Shown here: positions 11,801-21,075 of the stretch, in pieces
Numbering within the stretch: position 1 is the first letter of the stretch
How the letters are laid out: the number at the start of each line of letters is the position of its first letter
NCBI GenBank assembly: GCA_030827475.1
Contig: JAUREJ010000001.1
Coordinates: 61,906-125,905 of the forward strand
Direction of reading: 5' to 3'
Source of the DNA: Candidatus Poseidonia sp.
GTDB lineage: Archaea; Thermoplasmatota; Poseidoniia; Poseidoniales; Poseidoniaceae
Length of the DNA: 64,000 bases
Position numbers and translations under genes: made by a program
The notes under the pieces: generated by a model
Databases searched by the model: none
The model's input: only the letters and a program-made list of their open reading frames with translations
What the model was told of the DNA's origin: nothing

Positions 11801-12534
11801 AAGGCAGGGTTGGTCTCTCCCCAATCACCGACTTCGATGCTTCGGTAGGTGTTTTGTTGTGCCGAGCCAAGGTTCGTGACGAAACCTTGCGTGGAGGAGG
11901 AGATGGGTCCCTTGTAGGTCACCACTCGCTGGGTGGTAATATCAGCGAGCAAATCAAGGACATACACGTCGTCGTCTCCGTCTTGGTCTGCATCGCCGAC
12001 AGCGAGGTCCCAGACCCAAAAGTGAGTGAATCGTGCTCCGATGGACCAGTCACGGTTTGAACATCCACCGTTCTCGAGGATCGTGACGTTGCCAGGTTCG
12101 CCAGCGGGTTGCCCTTGGTCGTTGGTTTTGAAGGGGTTATTTTTCTGGTAGATGACGATGTCAACCGCATTGTCGCCGGTGAATTCACCAACTTCCACGA
12201 ATTCAACGTTGGCAAACTCATCCCAGTCTGCGTTGCGGCTTTGGTTGCCTGCCACCCAAATGTCTTGACGGTCGTTGAAATTGCCCAGGCCGTCGTTGTA
12301 CAGGATGGTCATGGTGTGGGTTCCGTCGGTAGCAACAGCCATGTCGTTGTGCCCATCGCAATCAAAATCGCCGATAGCGACGTCCATGGGGTCGCGGTTG
12401 GTGGTGTATGTTCGTGCGACGGAGGCACTTGCGGTGGTTGCGAGCGCAGCCGTGGTGCTGAGCACCATCAAGACGGTGAGGAAAAGACTGCGCATTCGGG
12501 CTTTAGAGAGGTCGTTTTGGGCAAGCATAGACAT
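5860..12534 (-). CDS. Giant cell-surface protein (FG-GAP/VCBS-like N-terminus, single C-terminal TM, QGY-repeat cytosolic tail)
   Basis: Long ORF; likely start ATG at 12534 (MSMLAQNDLSKARMRSLFLTVLMVLSTTAALATTASA); FG-GAP-like AIGDFDCDGHNDMAVATDG..TILYNDGLGNF; TM ILIGGIVLLLVIIGGSVMFM near the C-terminus. Confidence 0.85.
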   Translation of the reverse strand: MSMLAQNDLSKARMRSLFLTVLMVLSTTAALATTASASVARTYTTNRDPMDVAIGDFDCDGHNDMAVATDGTHTMTILYNDGLGNFNDRQDIWVAGNQSRNADWDEFANVEFVEVGEFTGDNAVDIVIYQKNNPFKTNDQGQPAGEPGNVTILENGGCSNRDWSIGARFTHFWVWDLAVGDADQDGDDDVYVLDLLADITTQRVVTYKGPISSSTQGFVTNLGSAQQNTYRSIEVGDWGETNPAFGCNGAASTTDDDIFLLRSEGLDYATGQVTNPGNDDNITIIEFDCLTQNYPATYAYGTNQANTHVVNMGVPSTEDFAIADVGSSGYIDTIAVMDGNLENVSYKQTTAQGAFGNAKMAYFGPYISWAIEVEDLNGDGEPDFVNPTIAYQLNTTDSAGGSTSSFFLSFPTTVQVTLSDGNGNHVSPLSYPAGRRPSAVAIGQLQGGPSSAPDLVVGHTNYAFGGWRDNFGWAGQYDTLTVVEMDNKDLAVTDLEISPTDRFFGVVGEGTRTVNVTVTNTGMDTLNGQTADLDVVLKIVDEANSTNTTVYANDWDSPEVKTGCGTGCSWAYEEYVDGLTKWHLQTNQSVGASTGNNDPNVSANYINPTDFMWAGETKTNGSGDTWTGYGKNWDDAMVLTDVDLTGADRAFMSVELFRHLGLGALGNSDGTGFIVGDVWDDLAIIEVGSDETGWSLIGCPQLAAVQGACASGASMWGGFDNDRMFKINSWGAAPENIVYYGLFSPGTYYGWDNFTEEDLGAFDLSPWADQTVDIRFRFRTGFEGSTANDNESRWSGRDGFAVDNLTIWKQNTAFLPNPQTQTTTIGPLSNLQPGQEYTTSITANLLNDTTYRISATISNNAWDQQAINDDAVGYVTPFNLYDPTVESIEFFKPGGLYAEGIFDIGVTTNNFGNTPVDFDIEATVYSATPSDVYCGTPSAICVESFEGGTQGYRYEENQQPKGAIYNENSCSTKIFNNNAYWFGHPCDTGTNGYDDAWANETLTIPNIDLTNMGGDFVSLNFEYYADTFYTIDQNGNIDPSDYAVMTVDYDKDGTNYTGLVYAQWNDYNEDGTCQNDDDGNGIVNATESIDRTELQFIGDPANTDGSGNYNVFFNSEELVKTTSIDLTHLYVLNRSSSDSTQWRAECMSLQGSMVDVHFEFQSDDDGRNGINDGFKGVGFNNISLQEYTFVQDATYSTSRTNVDAEEAALTTIASHEFVSGVYRLDIKTVFDNTTVGKPWFNDNELSTANNIERVIFNVESVDISIGKPNTLTCHSDQTLECVLPIDAALTHSWDIQATNGVLGGDYIFYMEVTDMADGSQAHLVDSGPAVSLQSQERTDVTFTPWNGWLDGHTYNISFYGRLSDGSETGNVRYFHASFADRVDVAILSDTSSRTSAIKEDLAILNMTYTQYEINDWSTYFDAGWFTHYDKIVLPWQEQLVAKDTQFGGDGYYQYLGEPARRTVLENFMSAGGTVQAHLGPLGSQIYGLDQGLSGRLPFGLDVQSRDTAETQVTYSTMDLADPYHPIMDNIDVNAFQGFDASSGVAQAVLNTKSVSTNNVPETCDGYMEDGGYFQRLIRSSEDIQDTVLGVCSYFSGGMIISTIDVATHSERADSTTFPLLGNLLQHQVTPYPDGFGTLGNGLDLTINGEVPSIDPSTGNYALRYMKSDATLEFGFTTTTTETLHTDWIIDGPTNWDGSSLANGVTGHSTDAAPSMTFCKADLASQTGCAQGEQWDITLMLHDDAGHARIIDVTVETNDVYADEFRPEADATIDIRTDYEENVEFTGTKTVSNAEWDVYQITLQGEGEDAELVIHFDASNSSDADALDGNGIETYEWKVLFDAPYGDDTFDLDGHTFTQSAASGGLWSYKFQNVTVDSTGTTKNQIRMELVVYDSAGKFSEKHRMYFVVVPEGFGDEEPVIQWDTAVNESKYDQDTITIAGTVLSGAETSEVYVEAAFFEEDFSASPVMKFNMSTRGLYGKSDAMGDNDRFEITLNIEGFYTNKSTTQRVYIKYYEGSSPNERWVTIKWIELNLPACQGLEPNPEAEAAGGEFILDENGDCQWSGAWEYDPVTGEWKDNTKTNDGGDATESGLDPMILIGGIVLLLVIIGGSVMFMRKGGEKEDVFSGMEGAFGADALDPTEQYVQQLIAQGYPEETARAFAAQYVGQAAAQPAAAQPAAAQPAAGYDQAVYEQYYNQFVGQGYDAATAAAYAQQYAIQYAQSLQ
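5987..6034. repeat. In-gene tandem repeat of ~15 bp (ggctggttgtgctgc), encoding AAQPAAAQPAAAQP
   Basis: Direct reading of the sequence. Confidence 0.8.
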
Positions 12535-12656
12535 CACTTGTCTCGGCGAGGCCTTGTTGCAATATAATGCCTTTGCAAAGCAGTTCATGATTTGGCATCC
12601 AGCGTCCCGTTTTTTGTAAAAAGGGAGGCGTTTTTCGCCCAAATTGAACCCCAGGT

Positions 12657-13355
12657 TCAGAATCGTCCAACGAGCCATTTTGGAGCAGGGCCCCATCCAA
12701 CGGCATCGCCGCCATGGATTTTCACAAGCTTCCCAGCAGCAAAAAGGGACTGAAGCCAGACCTCAAGCGATGTGCCCTCCCGGCCACCCAGTTTACTGCT
12801 GGCGATTTCTTCGATATCTTCGGTGCTGAGCCCGCTCATTCCGTGGTCGCGAACCACAAGTTGGAGAAGTTCCCTCAACCAGGCCTCAGCAAGCGGATCA
12901 ACGCTGGTTGCGCTTGAGACGGGTTGTGGGGGTTCGATATCTTCGAGCATGGCCATGAGTTCAACCGCATCAGGTCGTTCAGCTGGTTCAAGCCCGACCT
13001 CCGCCAGTTTGACTTTCAAATCCAGTTCCCCGATGGGGCGGCGGACGACAGGAATTCGTCCGGGGTCCGGCTCTGGACCCATATCAAGCGGTTTGGAAGA
13101 TTCTGGGGCATCGTCCTCTTGGGGCCCCGGCTCCTCTTTCTGGCGCTTCCGGGTCACGCTCGAGAGGTTGGTTGCCTTGACTTCAGTTCCTACAGGCATG
13201 GTCCATCCAACGCCGGAGAGACCGAGTTCGGAGATGTGCTCTTCAACCCAAGATGCCTCGCCTTCGATGACAACGTTGAGGTCATGGTCGTCCGAGCGGA
13301 ATCGGTAACGTACCTTTCCACGGAACTCCGCCATCAGTCTCTCGGCAGAACACAT
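12657..13355 (-). CDS. Conserved hypothetical protein
   Basis: Internal starts (MCSAERLMAEFRGKVRYRF) avoid overlap with the aconitase gene ending at 13375. Confidence 0.55.
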   Translation of the reverse strand: MCSAERLMAEFRGKVRYRFRSDDHDLNVVIEGEASWVEEHISELGLSGVGWTMPVGTEVKATNLSSVTRKRQKEEPGPQEDDAPESSKPLDMGPEPDPGRIPVVRRPIGELDLKVKLAEVGLEPAERPDAVELMAMLEDIEPPQPVSSATSVDPLAEAWLRELLQLVVRDHGMSGLSTEDIEEIASSKLGGREGTSLEVWLQSLFAAGKLVKIHGGDAVGWGPAPKWLVGRF

Positions 13356-13374
13356 GGACTTGAATCTGCTGGCA

Positions 13375-16044
13375 TCATGCAACGGGCTTGGCAAGTTCAC
13401 GGAGAACGGTGTGGAGAATGCCTCCGTTTCGATAGTATTCAACCTCGACCGGCGTGTCCAACCTGACTTGAGCCTCAAAGGTGGTCTCCGTTCCGTCGGG
13501 TGCGGTTGCGGCCACGGTTACCCACTCAAGCGGCTTGACCCCGTCGGAGAGCGGGATGCTGAAGGATTCGCTTCCGGACAGGCCAAGCGTTTCATGAGTT
13601 GTGCCCTCCTTGAACGTTAAGGGCAGCACGCCCATGCCGACGAGGTTGGAGCGGTGAATGCGTTCAAACGAGGTCGCGATGACGGCTTTCACACCCAAGA
13701 GATAGGTGCCTTTCGCGGCCCAGTCCCGCGACGATCCCGTGCCGTATTGGCTTCCTGCGAGAACGATCTTCGGTGCTTTGATTTGGGCTGCATCGTATAC
13801 GGACATCACCTCGCCGGACTCGTGGTTCAGGGCAAAACCACCCTCCGTTCCCGGCGCCATTTGATTTCGAATACGGACGTTGGCGAACGTTCCTCGCATC
13901 ATGATTTCGTGATTCCCACGACGACTCCCAAAGGAGTTGAAGTCACCGGGCTGGACGCCCCGCTCGGTAAGCCATCCACCCGCAGGCCCGTCGGCAGGGA
14001 AAGACCCAGCAGGCGAGATGTGGTCGGTGGTGATGGAATCGCCGAGTTTCAACAAGACTTTAGCGCCCTCAATGGCTTGGATGGGAGCGGGTTGGGCAGA
14101 CAATCCCGAAAAGAAAGTAGGCAAGCGGATGTAGGTGGAGGCTTCGTCCCAAGGATATAGCGGAGAGGCTTCTGCAGGGATGCTGTTCCATCGAGGTTCA
14201 TTCATGGCGTCTGCGTAACGTTGCCGGAACATGTCAGGCGTGATCACTTGCATGGCCTCATGAAGCTCCTCATCCGTTGGCCACACATCGGCGAGCATGA
14301 CGGGCTGGCCTTCGCTGTCATGGCCCAAAGGCTCTGAGGTCAAATCCATGTCGAGATTGCCGGCGATGGCGTAAGCGACCACCAGAGGAGGGCTCGCCAA
14401 GTACGATGCCTTGACTTTCCCGTGGACGCGACCCTCAAAGTTCCGATTGCCTGAGAGAACGGAGCCGACGATGAGCCCAGCTTCGTCGATGGCGGCTTCA
14501 ATCGGTGCATCAAGAGGGCCCGAGTTCCCGATGCACGTTGTGCAGCCGTAACCAACCGTATGGAAGCCCATGGCGTTCAAGTCATCTTGCAGACCCGTGG
14601 CTTCGTAGTATTCCGTCACCACACGGCTGCCCGGAGCGAGGGAGGTGCGCACCCAAGGTTTGACCTTGAGACCACGCTGGCGGGCCTTTCGAGCCAGCAA
14701 ACCTGCGGTAAGCATCACGCCGGGATTGGAGGTGTTTGTGCAGGAGGTGATGGCAGCGATGACCACATCGCCGTGATTGAGATCAAACATTTCCCCGTTC
14801 ATTTCGACGATGGCGCCTTTGGAAAGGTCCTCCTTGGCGAGCCCGTGGCCATGGTGGCCGAGTTCGTGCGTGAGGCTCTCAACAAAATGGGATTTCATGT
14901 TGTGAAGGTCAACGCGGTCTTGCGGTCGCTTCGGACCTGCAAGGGCGGGAACGACCTCGTCGAGATTCAACTCAAGGACAGTGGTGTAGGCTTTTTCTTC
15001 CGCTCCTTCAGCGTACCAAAGTCCCTGGGCTTTGGCGTAGGCCTCGACACCGGCAATCGCCCCTTCGTCACGCCCTGTGAGCCTGAGGTATTCAACGGTG
15101 CGTTCATCGACGGGGAAGAATCCACACGTGGCGCCATACTCCGGCGCCATGTTGGCGATGGTGGCACGGTCAGCAAGGGACAACGCCTTCATCCCGGGTC
15201 CGAAGAATTCAACGAATTTTCCGACCACACCGTGATGCCGCAGCATCTCAACGATGCGCAAAGTCATGTCCGTGGCCGTAACGCTGGGGTTGAGGGCCCC
15301 TGTCAAGCGGACACCAACAACATCAGGGGCCAGCATGTAGATGGGTTGACCGAGCATGACCGCTTCGGCCTCAATTCCACCAACCCCCCAGCCGAGCACG
15401 CCCAACCCGTTGACCATCGTCGTGTGGGAATCGGTTCCGACCAGCGTGTCGGCGAGCCAGACGCCTTCTTCTTGACGCGCCACGGTGGCCAAAAATTCGA
15501 GGTTCACTTGGTGGACGATGCCGCGTGAAGGAGGGACGGCTTGGAAGTTTGCAAGCGATTGTTGGCCCCACTTGAGGAAAGTGTAGCGCTCCATGTTGCG
15601 ATGGTATTCAATATCGAGGTTCATGTCGAGCGCATCGCTGTGGGCTCCTGAAATGTCGACTTGAACGGAGTGGTCAATGACCAGATCGACGGGCACTTGG
15701 GGGTTGACCTTCTTAGGGTCGCCACCCATTTCCACCATTGCGTCCCTCAAAGCGGCCAAGTCAACCACGGCAGGCACACCGGTGAAGTCTTGCAAAATCA
15801 CGCGAGACGGGCGGAAAGGAATCTCGGTGCGCTCGCCGTCGGGTGTCCACGCAGCAATCCGTTTGATGTCGTCTTCGGTGATCAGAAAGCCGTCGTTGCC
15901 CCGAAGCGCACCCTCAAGCAAAATCCGAACGGAGTATGGGAGGTGGTCGATGTGTATGCCGGCGGCATCCAGAGCATCAAGCGCAAAATAGTCGCCACCA
16001 ACATCGAGGGTTCGTCGGGCTTGAAAGGGGTCCAGCGTCGCCAT
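13375..16044 (-). CDS. acnA: Aconitate hydratase
   Basis: 889 aa with AcnA/IRP motifs: [85 protein letters not shown]. Confidence 0.95.
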   Translation of the reverse strand: MATLDPFQARRTLDVGGDYFALDALDAAGIHIDHLPYSVRILLEGALRGNDGFLITEDDIKRIAAWTPDGERTEIPFRPSRVILQDFTGVPAVVDLAALRDAMVEMGGDPKKVNPQVPVDLVIDHSVQVDISGAHSDALDMNLDIEYHRNMERYTFLKWGQQSLANFQAVPPSRGIVHQVNLEFLATVARQEEGVWLADTLVGTDSHTTMVNGLGVLGWGVGGIEAEAVMLGQPIYMLAPDVVGVRLTGALNPSVTATDMTLRIVEMLRHHGVVGKFVEFFGPGMKALSLADRATIANMAPEYGATCGFFPVDERTVEYLRLTGRDEGAIAGVEAYAKAQGLWYAEGAEEKAYTTVLELNLDEVVPALAGPKRPQDRVDLHNMKSHFVESLTHELGHHGHGLAKEDLSKGAIVEMNGEMFDLNHGDVVIAAITSCTNTSNPGVMLTAGLLARKARQRGLKVKPWVRTSLAPGSRVVTEYYEATGLQDDLNAMGFHTVGYGCTTCIGNSGPLDAPIEAAIDEAGLIVGSVLSGNRNFEGRVHGKVKASYLASPPLVVAYAIAGNLDMDLTSEPLGHDSEGQPVMLADVWPTDEELHEAMQVITPDMFRQRYADAMNEPRWNSIPAEASPLYPWDEASTYIRLPTFFSGLSAQPAPIQAIEGAKVLLKLGDSITTDHISPAGSFPADGPAGGWLTERGVQPGDFNSFGSRRGNHEIMMRGTFANVRIRNQMAPGTEGGFALNHESGEVMSVYDAAQIKAPKIVLAGSQYGTGSSRDWAAKGTYLLGVKAVIATSFERIHRSNLVGMGVLPLTFKEGTTHETLGLSGSESFSIPLSDGVKPLEWVTVAATAPDGTETTFEAQVRLDTPVEVEYYRNGGILHTVLRELAKPVA

Positions 16045-16122
16045 GATTCGTGGGAAAACCCACCCGTCTATGAAGAAAACCCCCTTGCCGTTTCACCCCA
16101 ACCGGGCGAAGTCGCTTCACCT

Positions 16123-17133
16123 TCACCAGAATTGGTACCAAGGCGTTGTTTCTGAGCCCACGAAGGTGGCCTTCACCAGCTTGACGTCCTGCACCGGCTT
16201 GTCGTTGGCGCCGGTATCGGTGTGGGAGATCGCGGTGACGAGGTCGCAGCCTTCGGTCACCTTACCGAACACCGTGTGGACACCGTCAAGCCAGTTTGGA
16301 CCGTTTCCGTTGTTGCTGTCTTCTGGAATCAGGAAGAATTGGCTGCCACCGGTGTTGGGGGCGCTGGTTTTCGCCATGGAGATGGTGCACACTTCGTGAA
16401 GCAGGCCGTTGCCGGCTTCGTCCGGAACGGTGTAGAGGGTCTGGTCGCAATCCGCCTCTGCTGCACTGTTCCCGTTGCAGTAGCCAAACCACTTGGCTGC
16501 ATGGCCGCCGGTCCCGTCTCCTTTGGTGAAATCGCCGCCTTGTATCATGAAGTCATCGATGACCCGGTGAAAGATGGTGTCGTCGTAACGACCCTGTTCA
16601 ACGAGGAGTTTGAAGTTCTCAACGTGAACGGGGGCGTCGTCAGGATACAGTTCAATGGTGATGACGCCCGTTGAACCGCTGCCCCACGACATCTCAAGTT
16701 GCACGATGTCGGTGGTCGTGTCGGTTTGGTTGGCGAGGTTGATGCCAGCGAGCACCAAAACGCCAGCGAGGAAGATGGCGACGATACCGGCGGGCGTTGG
16801 CGTGCCATCGTTGAGCAAACGAGGGAAGTTGGTCTCGCTGATGCGCTTGTCCTGCATCTCGTTGAGCAGGTCGTTGTAGAGGCTGCCCGCCTTTTTGTCC
16901 CGAGGGTTCTTTTTGGTCGCTTCGCGAAGCAAGGAGGCGGCCTTTCTGTACGTGCCTCGGTTGTGTCCGTTCTTTGCTTCAACCCATGTGGCATGACCGG
17001 CCAAGCGTAGCGTGGTGGCCTCCGAACCATCGGGGTCGGTCTCTCGAAGAATCTTGAGCGCCGCATCGCCTTTTCCTTTGGCGATGGCCTTCTCGGCTTT
17101 GTCCCAAGCCGTTGACAATTTGTCGTCCGCCAT
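16123..17133 (-). CDS. Membrane-anchored cyclophilin-type peptidyl-prolyl cis-trans isomerase
   Basis: Cyclophilin motifs FHRVIDDFMIQGGDF, SMAKTSAPNTGGSQFFL, HTVFGKV after a TM segment (GIVAIFLAGVLVLAGINLA). Confidence 0.88.
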   Translation of the reverse strand: MADDKLSTAWDKAEKAIAKGKGDAALKILRETDPDGSEATTLRLAGHATWVEAKNGHNRGTYRKAASLLREATKKNPRDKKAGSLYNDLLNEMQDKRISETNFPRLLNDGTPTPAGIVAIFLAGVLVLAGINLANQTDTTTDIVQLEMSWGSGSTGVITIELYPDDAPVHVENFKLLVEQGRYDDTIFHRVIDDFMIQGGDFTKGDGTGGHAAKWFGYCNGNSAAEADCDQTLYTVPDEAGNGLLHEVCTISMAKTSAPNTGGSQFFLIPEDSNNGNGPNWLDGVHTVFGKVTEGCDLVTAISHTDTGANDKPVQDVKLVKATFVGSETTPWYQFW

Positions 17134-17289
17134 GAAAAGCCCAAGCAAAGTTTGGTTTTGAGCCCTGCCCTTCCAACCTCAGCCGGAGGCACCAGCAGAA
17201 CGAAGTGGAGTGAATGGGGGGGCAACATGTTGAAAGGGTGCATGCGAACCCCAACCGGTAAGGACGCACCTACCGTTCCTGAAAAGAGG

Positions 17290-19089
17290 ATGTTTTGTAT
17301 GGGCACCATCATCAACGACTTCACCATCAACATCGCTACTGCGAACGGAACGGGGTCGCAATCCGCCAACCTCATTCTCTTGCAATCGCTCTTTGAAATG
17401 GGCGTCCCCGTGAGCGGGAAGAACCTCTTTCCGTCCAACATTTCTGGCCTCCCAACATGGTACATCGTTCGCCTCTCGGACAAAGGCTACCAAGCACCCG
17501 GCGACCGAACCCACATCCAAGTTCTCGTCAATCCAGCAACATGGGACGAGGACCTCGCAGCCCTTGAGCCGGGTTCCGTCGTCATCTGGAACAGCGACAC
17601 GAAAGGGATGACCGTGGAACGAGACGATGTTGTGTCCTACCCGGTTCCAATGAGCACCTTGGCCCGGAAGATCAACCCCAAAATCGCAAAACTCGTCACC
17701 AACATCATCTACGTGGGTGTTCTTGCTGAATTGCTCGGCATCGACCAAACCTGTTTGGAGGCGGCGGTCTCCAAGCAGTTCAAAGGCAAGGCATCGGCTG
17801 TTGAACTCAACATCACGGCGCTCGGTCTTGGAAGGGAACACTGCAGGGAGGAGTTGACCAAGGAGGACCCCTATGCGGTCGAGGCAAGGGAAGTCAAGAA
17901 GCCTCAGTTTTTCATCGAAGGCAATGAAGCAGCCGCTCTTGGCGCTCATTACGGCGGTGTGCAACTTTTGGCTTGGTACCCCATCACGCCCTCCTCTTCG
18001 CTTGCTGAAGGCATCATCAACTACATTCCACGCCTGCGAACCGACGATGATGGAAAGGCCACGATGGCCGTCATCCAAGCCGAGGACGAACTCGCTGCTG
18101 CCGGCATGGTGCTCGGTGCAGGTTGGGCCGGCGGACGAGGCATGACCGCAACCTCCGGTCCGGGCATCTCCCTGATGCAGGAATTCATCGGGTTGGCGTA
18201 TTTCGCCGAAGTCCCCTCGGTCTTTTGGGATGTGACTCGGGTCGGGCCCTCAACGGGGCTACCAACCCGAACCCAACAATCCGACATCGCCATGCTCTAC
18301 GAGGGCAGTCACGGCGACACCCAACACATCGTGCTCATTCCAGGAACGGTTGAAGAGTGCTTTGAATTCGGCTGGCGTGCATTTGACTACGCTGAGCGCT
18401 TCCAAACGCCCGTTTTCGGCATGAGCGACCTCGATTTGGGGATGAACCGCTGGGCGTGCGGCGGCTTCACCTATCCGGACGTTCCCATGGACCGCGGAAA
18501 AGTTGTTCGTGAACAAGACGTGTTTGATGCCTTCGAAACCTTCGGACGCTACCTTGATGTGGACGGCGATGGCATTCCATACCGCACCCTTCCGGGTTCA
18601 GGCATGGCCCCGATTCTCTATCGAGGTACCGGTCACAACCCCATGGGCGTGTATTCGGAAAAGCCAGAGGACTACTACAACCTCATGCAACGCCTGCGAA
18701 TGAAGATTGACGGCGCTCGTGACGCCCTCCCCGCACCGGTATTGCGTGAGGAGGCTGAATGCGAAGTGGGCATCGTCTTCTTGGGAAGCATGGAAAATTC
18801 CATCCAAGAAATCGACGACATCCTCGAAGAAACCGGCTTGAAGGTCAGCCAGTGCCGTGTTCGTGCTCTGCCCTTCCATTCAGAAGTTGAATCCTTCATT
18901 CGCCGTCATGAAACCGTCATCGTTCTTGAGATCAACCGAGATGGACAACTCTACGGCATTCTGCGCCGAGAGCTCCCCAACGATTTGGTCACCAAGGTTC
19001 ATTCCGTAGCGTACTCCGACGGTATGCCACCTCGCGCTCGCATCTACGCCGAACGCATCAAGGCAACCCTTGAGGAGGTGAAACAATGA
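17290..19089 (+). CDS. 2-oxoacid:ferredoxin oxidoreductase, fused gamma-alpha subunit
   Basis: Gamma-domain start (INDFTINIATANGTGSQSANLILLQSLF) then alpha domain (YPITPSSSLAEGI, QAEDELAAAGMVLGAGWAGGRGMTATSGPGISLM). Confidence 0.92.
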   Translation: MFCMGTIINDFTINIATANGTGSQSANLILLQSLFEMGVPVSGKNLFPSNISGLPTWYIVRLSDKGYQAPGDRTHIQVLVNPATWDEDLAALEPGSVVIWNSDTKGMTVERDDVVSYPVPMSTLARKINPKIAKLVTNIIYVGVLAELLGIDQTCLEAAVSKQFKGKASAVELNITALGLGREHCREELTKEDPYAVEAREVKKPQFFIEGNEAAALGAHYGGVQLLAWYPITPSSSLAEGIINYIPRLRTDDDGKATMAVIQAEDELAAAGMVLGAGWAGGRGMTATSGPGISLMQEFIGLAYFAEVPSVFWDVTRVGPSTGLPTRTQQSDIAMLYEGSHGDTQHIVLIPGTVEECFEFGWRAFDYAERFQTPVFGMSDLDLGMNRWACGGFTYPDVPMDRGKVVREQDVFDAFETFGRYLDVDGDGIPYRTLPGSGMAPILYRGTGHNPMGVYSEKPEDYYNLMQRLRMKIDGARDALPAPVLREEAECEVGIVFLGSMENSIQEIDDILEETGLKVSQCRVRALPFHSEVESFIRRHETVIVLEINRDGQLYGILRRELPNDLVTKVHSVAYSDGMPPRARIYAERIKATLEEVKQ

Positions 19090-20132
19090 GCGAAGAGCCT
19101 GCACGAGCCATCAAGCTCAACGTCATCAACGAACCAAAGGACAGTTACACCGGCGGTCCATCCTCGCTCTGCCCTGGCTGCGGCCACGACCAGATTTCAA
19201 CCGTCATCATCAACGCTGCTTGGGAGAACGGCATCGAGCCTCACCGCATCGCAAAGATGTCGGGCATCGGGTGTTCTTCGAAAACACCGGCATACTACCT
19301 CGGGCAATCGCACGGTTTCAACACCGTCCACGGCCGAATGCCCTCCGTCACCACCGGGGCCTACGCTGTGAACAAGGACCTCCTCTACCTCGGAGTTTCC
19401 GGTGATGGTGATTCAGCATCCATCGGCATCGGCCAATTGATTCACGCCATCCGCCGAAACGTGGACATGGTCTACATCATCGAAAACAACGGCGTGTACG
19501 GGTTGACCAAGGGCCAGTATTCGGCGACCGCTGACATCGGCTCGAAGAAAAAGAAGGGCCCTACAAACGAAACCCAGCCCATCGATCTCTGTGCGTTGGC
19601 CATCAACTTGGGATGCACCTTTGTCGCCCGCTCTTTCTCGGGTTCAAAGAAACAACTCACCTCGTTGATCAAAGCGGCGATGTCGCACAAAGGCTTCGCC
19701 CTGATCGACGTCATTTCACCGTGCGTGACCTTCAACAACAACGATGAATCCATGCGTTCTTACAGTTATGTCAAGGAAAACGAGGTCACCTTGCACATGG
19801 CAGATTACATCCCCCACTTCAACCCGGTCGAAGAAATCGAAGTTCCTGAAGGTCACTTCAAGGACATCACGCTGCACGACGGGTCTACGATTCGTCTCGA
19901 AACCATCTCGGAAGAACACGACCCGGGCGATGCCATGGCGGCCCTCAGCGCACTCCACGCTGCAGAGTCCGACGGGAAGCACGTGACCGGGTTGCTCTAT
20001 TTCGACGCTTCAAAGCCATCGCTCGTCGAAGACCTGGGGTTGGTGGACGAGGCTCTGCTCGACGTTCCCGATGAGGTTTTGCGTCCGAATCAAGCCTCTC
20101 TTGACGCCTTGAATGCCGAATTTTTGTCCTGA
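19086..20132 (+). CDS. 2-oxoacid:ferredoxin oxidoreductase, beta subunit
   Basis: LCPGCGH, GIGCSSKTPAY, SGDGDSASIGIGQLIHAIRRN (TPP-binding); 4-bp overlap with the alpha gene. Confidence 0.93.
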   Translation: MSEEPARAIKLNVINEPKDSYTGGPSSLCPGCGHDQISTVIINAAWENGIEPHRIAKMSGIGCSSKTPAYYLGQSHGFNTVHGRMPSVTTGAYAVNKDLLYLGVSGDGDSASIGIGQLIHAIRRNVDMVYIIENNGVYGLTKGQYSATADIGSKKKKGPTNETQPIDLCALAINLGCTFVARSFSGSKKQLTSLIKAAMSHKGFALIDVISPCVTFNNNDESMRSYSYVKENEVTLHMADYIPHFNPVEEIEVPEGHFKDITLHDGSTIRLETISEEHDPGDAMAALSALHAAESDGKHVTGLLYFDASKPSLVEDLGLVDEALLDVPDEVLRPNQASLDALNAEFLS

Positions 20133-20150
20133 TGGGGGGGTTCTTACCAT

Positions 20151-20163
20151 CCCCTTATAGGGG
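20151..20163 (+). promoter_or_regulatory. Candidate TATA-type promoter within a near-palindrome (CCCCTTATAGGGG)
   Basis: About 25-30 nt upstream of the 20185 start codon, in the short gap after the beta-subunit gene. Confidence 0.35.
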
Positions 20164-20184
20164 AGCAGGTCAAGAAGGAAAGGT

Positions 20185-21075
20185 ATGGTTGAACCCGTGA
20201 CCACAGTAACCAGCGTTGGTCTCGGCTCCGCAGGTTTGTACATTTTCGGGCGTTATTGGAAACGACGGAACACCCGGCTAAGAGCTCTTGCACTCGCTGA
20301 AAAATACAGCACCAAGACACGCATTGGCGCCCATCAAGGTCGAATGCGTCTGCTGGTCAATTTGCCGCAGGTAGGAGAAGTACCGACAAACGAGCAAACT
20401 GCGTGGCGAGAGCGTGAAGAGCGACGGAACCGGAACATCATGGAACTTGATCTCATCCACCCCGTTTCCGAAATCGACGCACCTGGGGACGAGGAGGACC
20501 AAGCGCCAAACGACGAGGAACGCCTTTTGGAACTGGACGCGCGTTCATCTTGGATCGAATCCAACGAACCGCCGATGAATCAACACGCTGCCTTGGTCGC
20601 AGAAGAACAACTCGGCAGCGGTGTCGTCGTTGCAGAAAATAGCGATGAAGAACTCGAGGTGAACATCGACGAGCGCCTTGAGCGTGAAGGCGGGTCATCA
20701 GGGGTGGTTCAAATCTCGCTGGCATGGGACGATTACAACGATTTGGACTTGCACGTGTTTTGTCCATCGGGTGAGCGCATCTACTTCAACAACAAAAAAA
20801 GCGATTGCGGCGGTGATTTGGATGTTGATATGAACGTTCGACCGGTCTCGAACACGCCGGTGGAAAACGTCGTTTGGAAGGAACAAGCCCCGTTGGGTCC
20901 ATACAAAATCGGCGTCCACTTCTACAAACATCACAAAAAGGGACGAACGAAGCGAACCTGCTCCTACCGTCTTCGCGTCGTCACGCACGGACGCAGCAGG
21001 GAATACATTGGGAAAATCAAGTACGGCGAGGCCATGCAAATGGTCACGTCTTTCTCCCTAGAAGAGGCTCCCTAA
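20185..21075 (+). CDS. Membrane protein with C-terminal YfaP/DUF2135-like domain
   Basis: Short N-terminal hydrophobic segment; SLAWDDYNDLDLHVFCPSGERIYFNNKKSDCGGDLDVDMNV..PVENVVWKEQAPLGPYKIGVHFYKHH. Confidence 0.65.
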   Translation: MVEPVTTVTSVGLGSAGLYIFGRYWKRRNTRLRALALAEKYSTKTRIGAHQGRMRLLVNLPQVGEVPTNEQTAWREREERRNRNIMELDLIHPVSEIDAPGDEEDQAPNDEERLLELDARSSWIESNEPPMNQHAALVAEEQLGSGVVVAENSDEELEVNIDERLEREGGSSGVVQISLAWDDYNDLDLHVFCPSGERIYFNNKKSDCGGDLDVDMNVRPVSNTPVENVVWKEQAPLGPYKIGVHFYKHHKKGRTKRTCSYRLRVVTHGRSREYIGKIKYGEAMQMVTSFSLEEAP

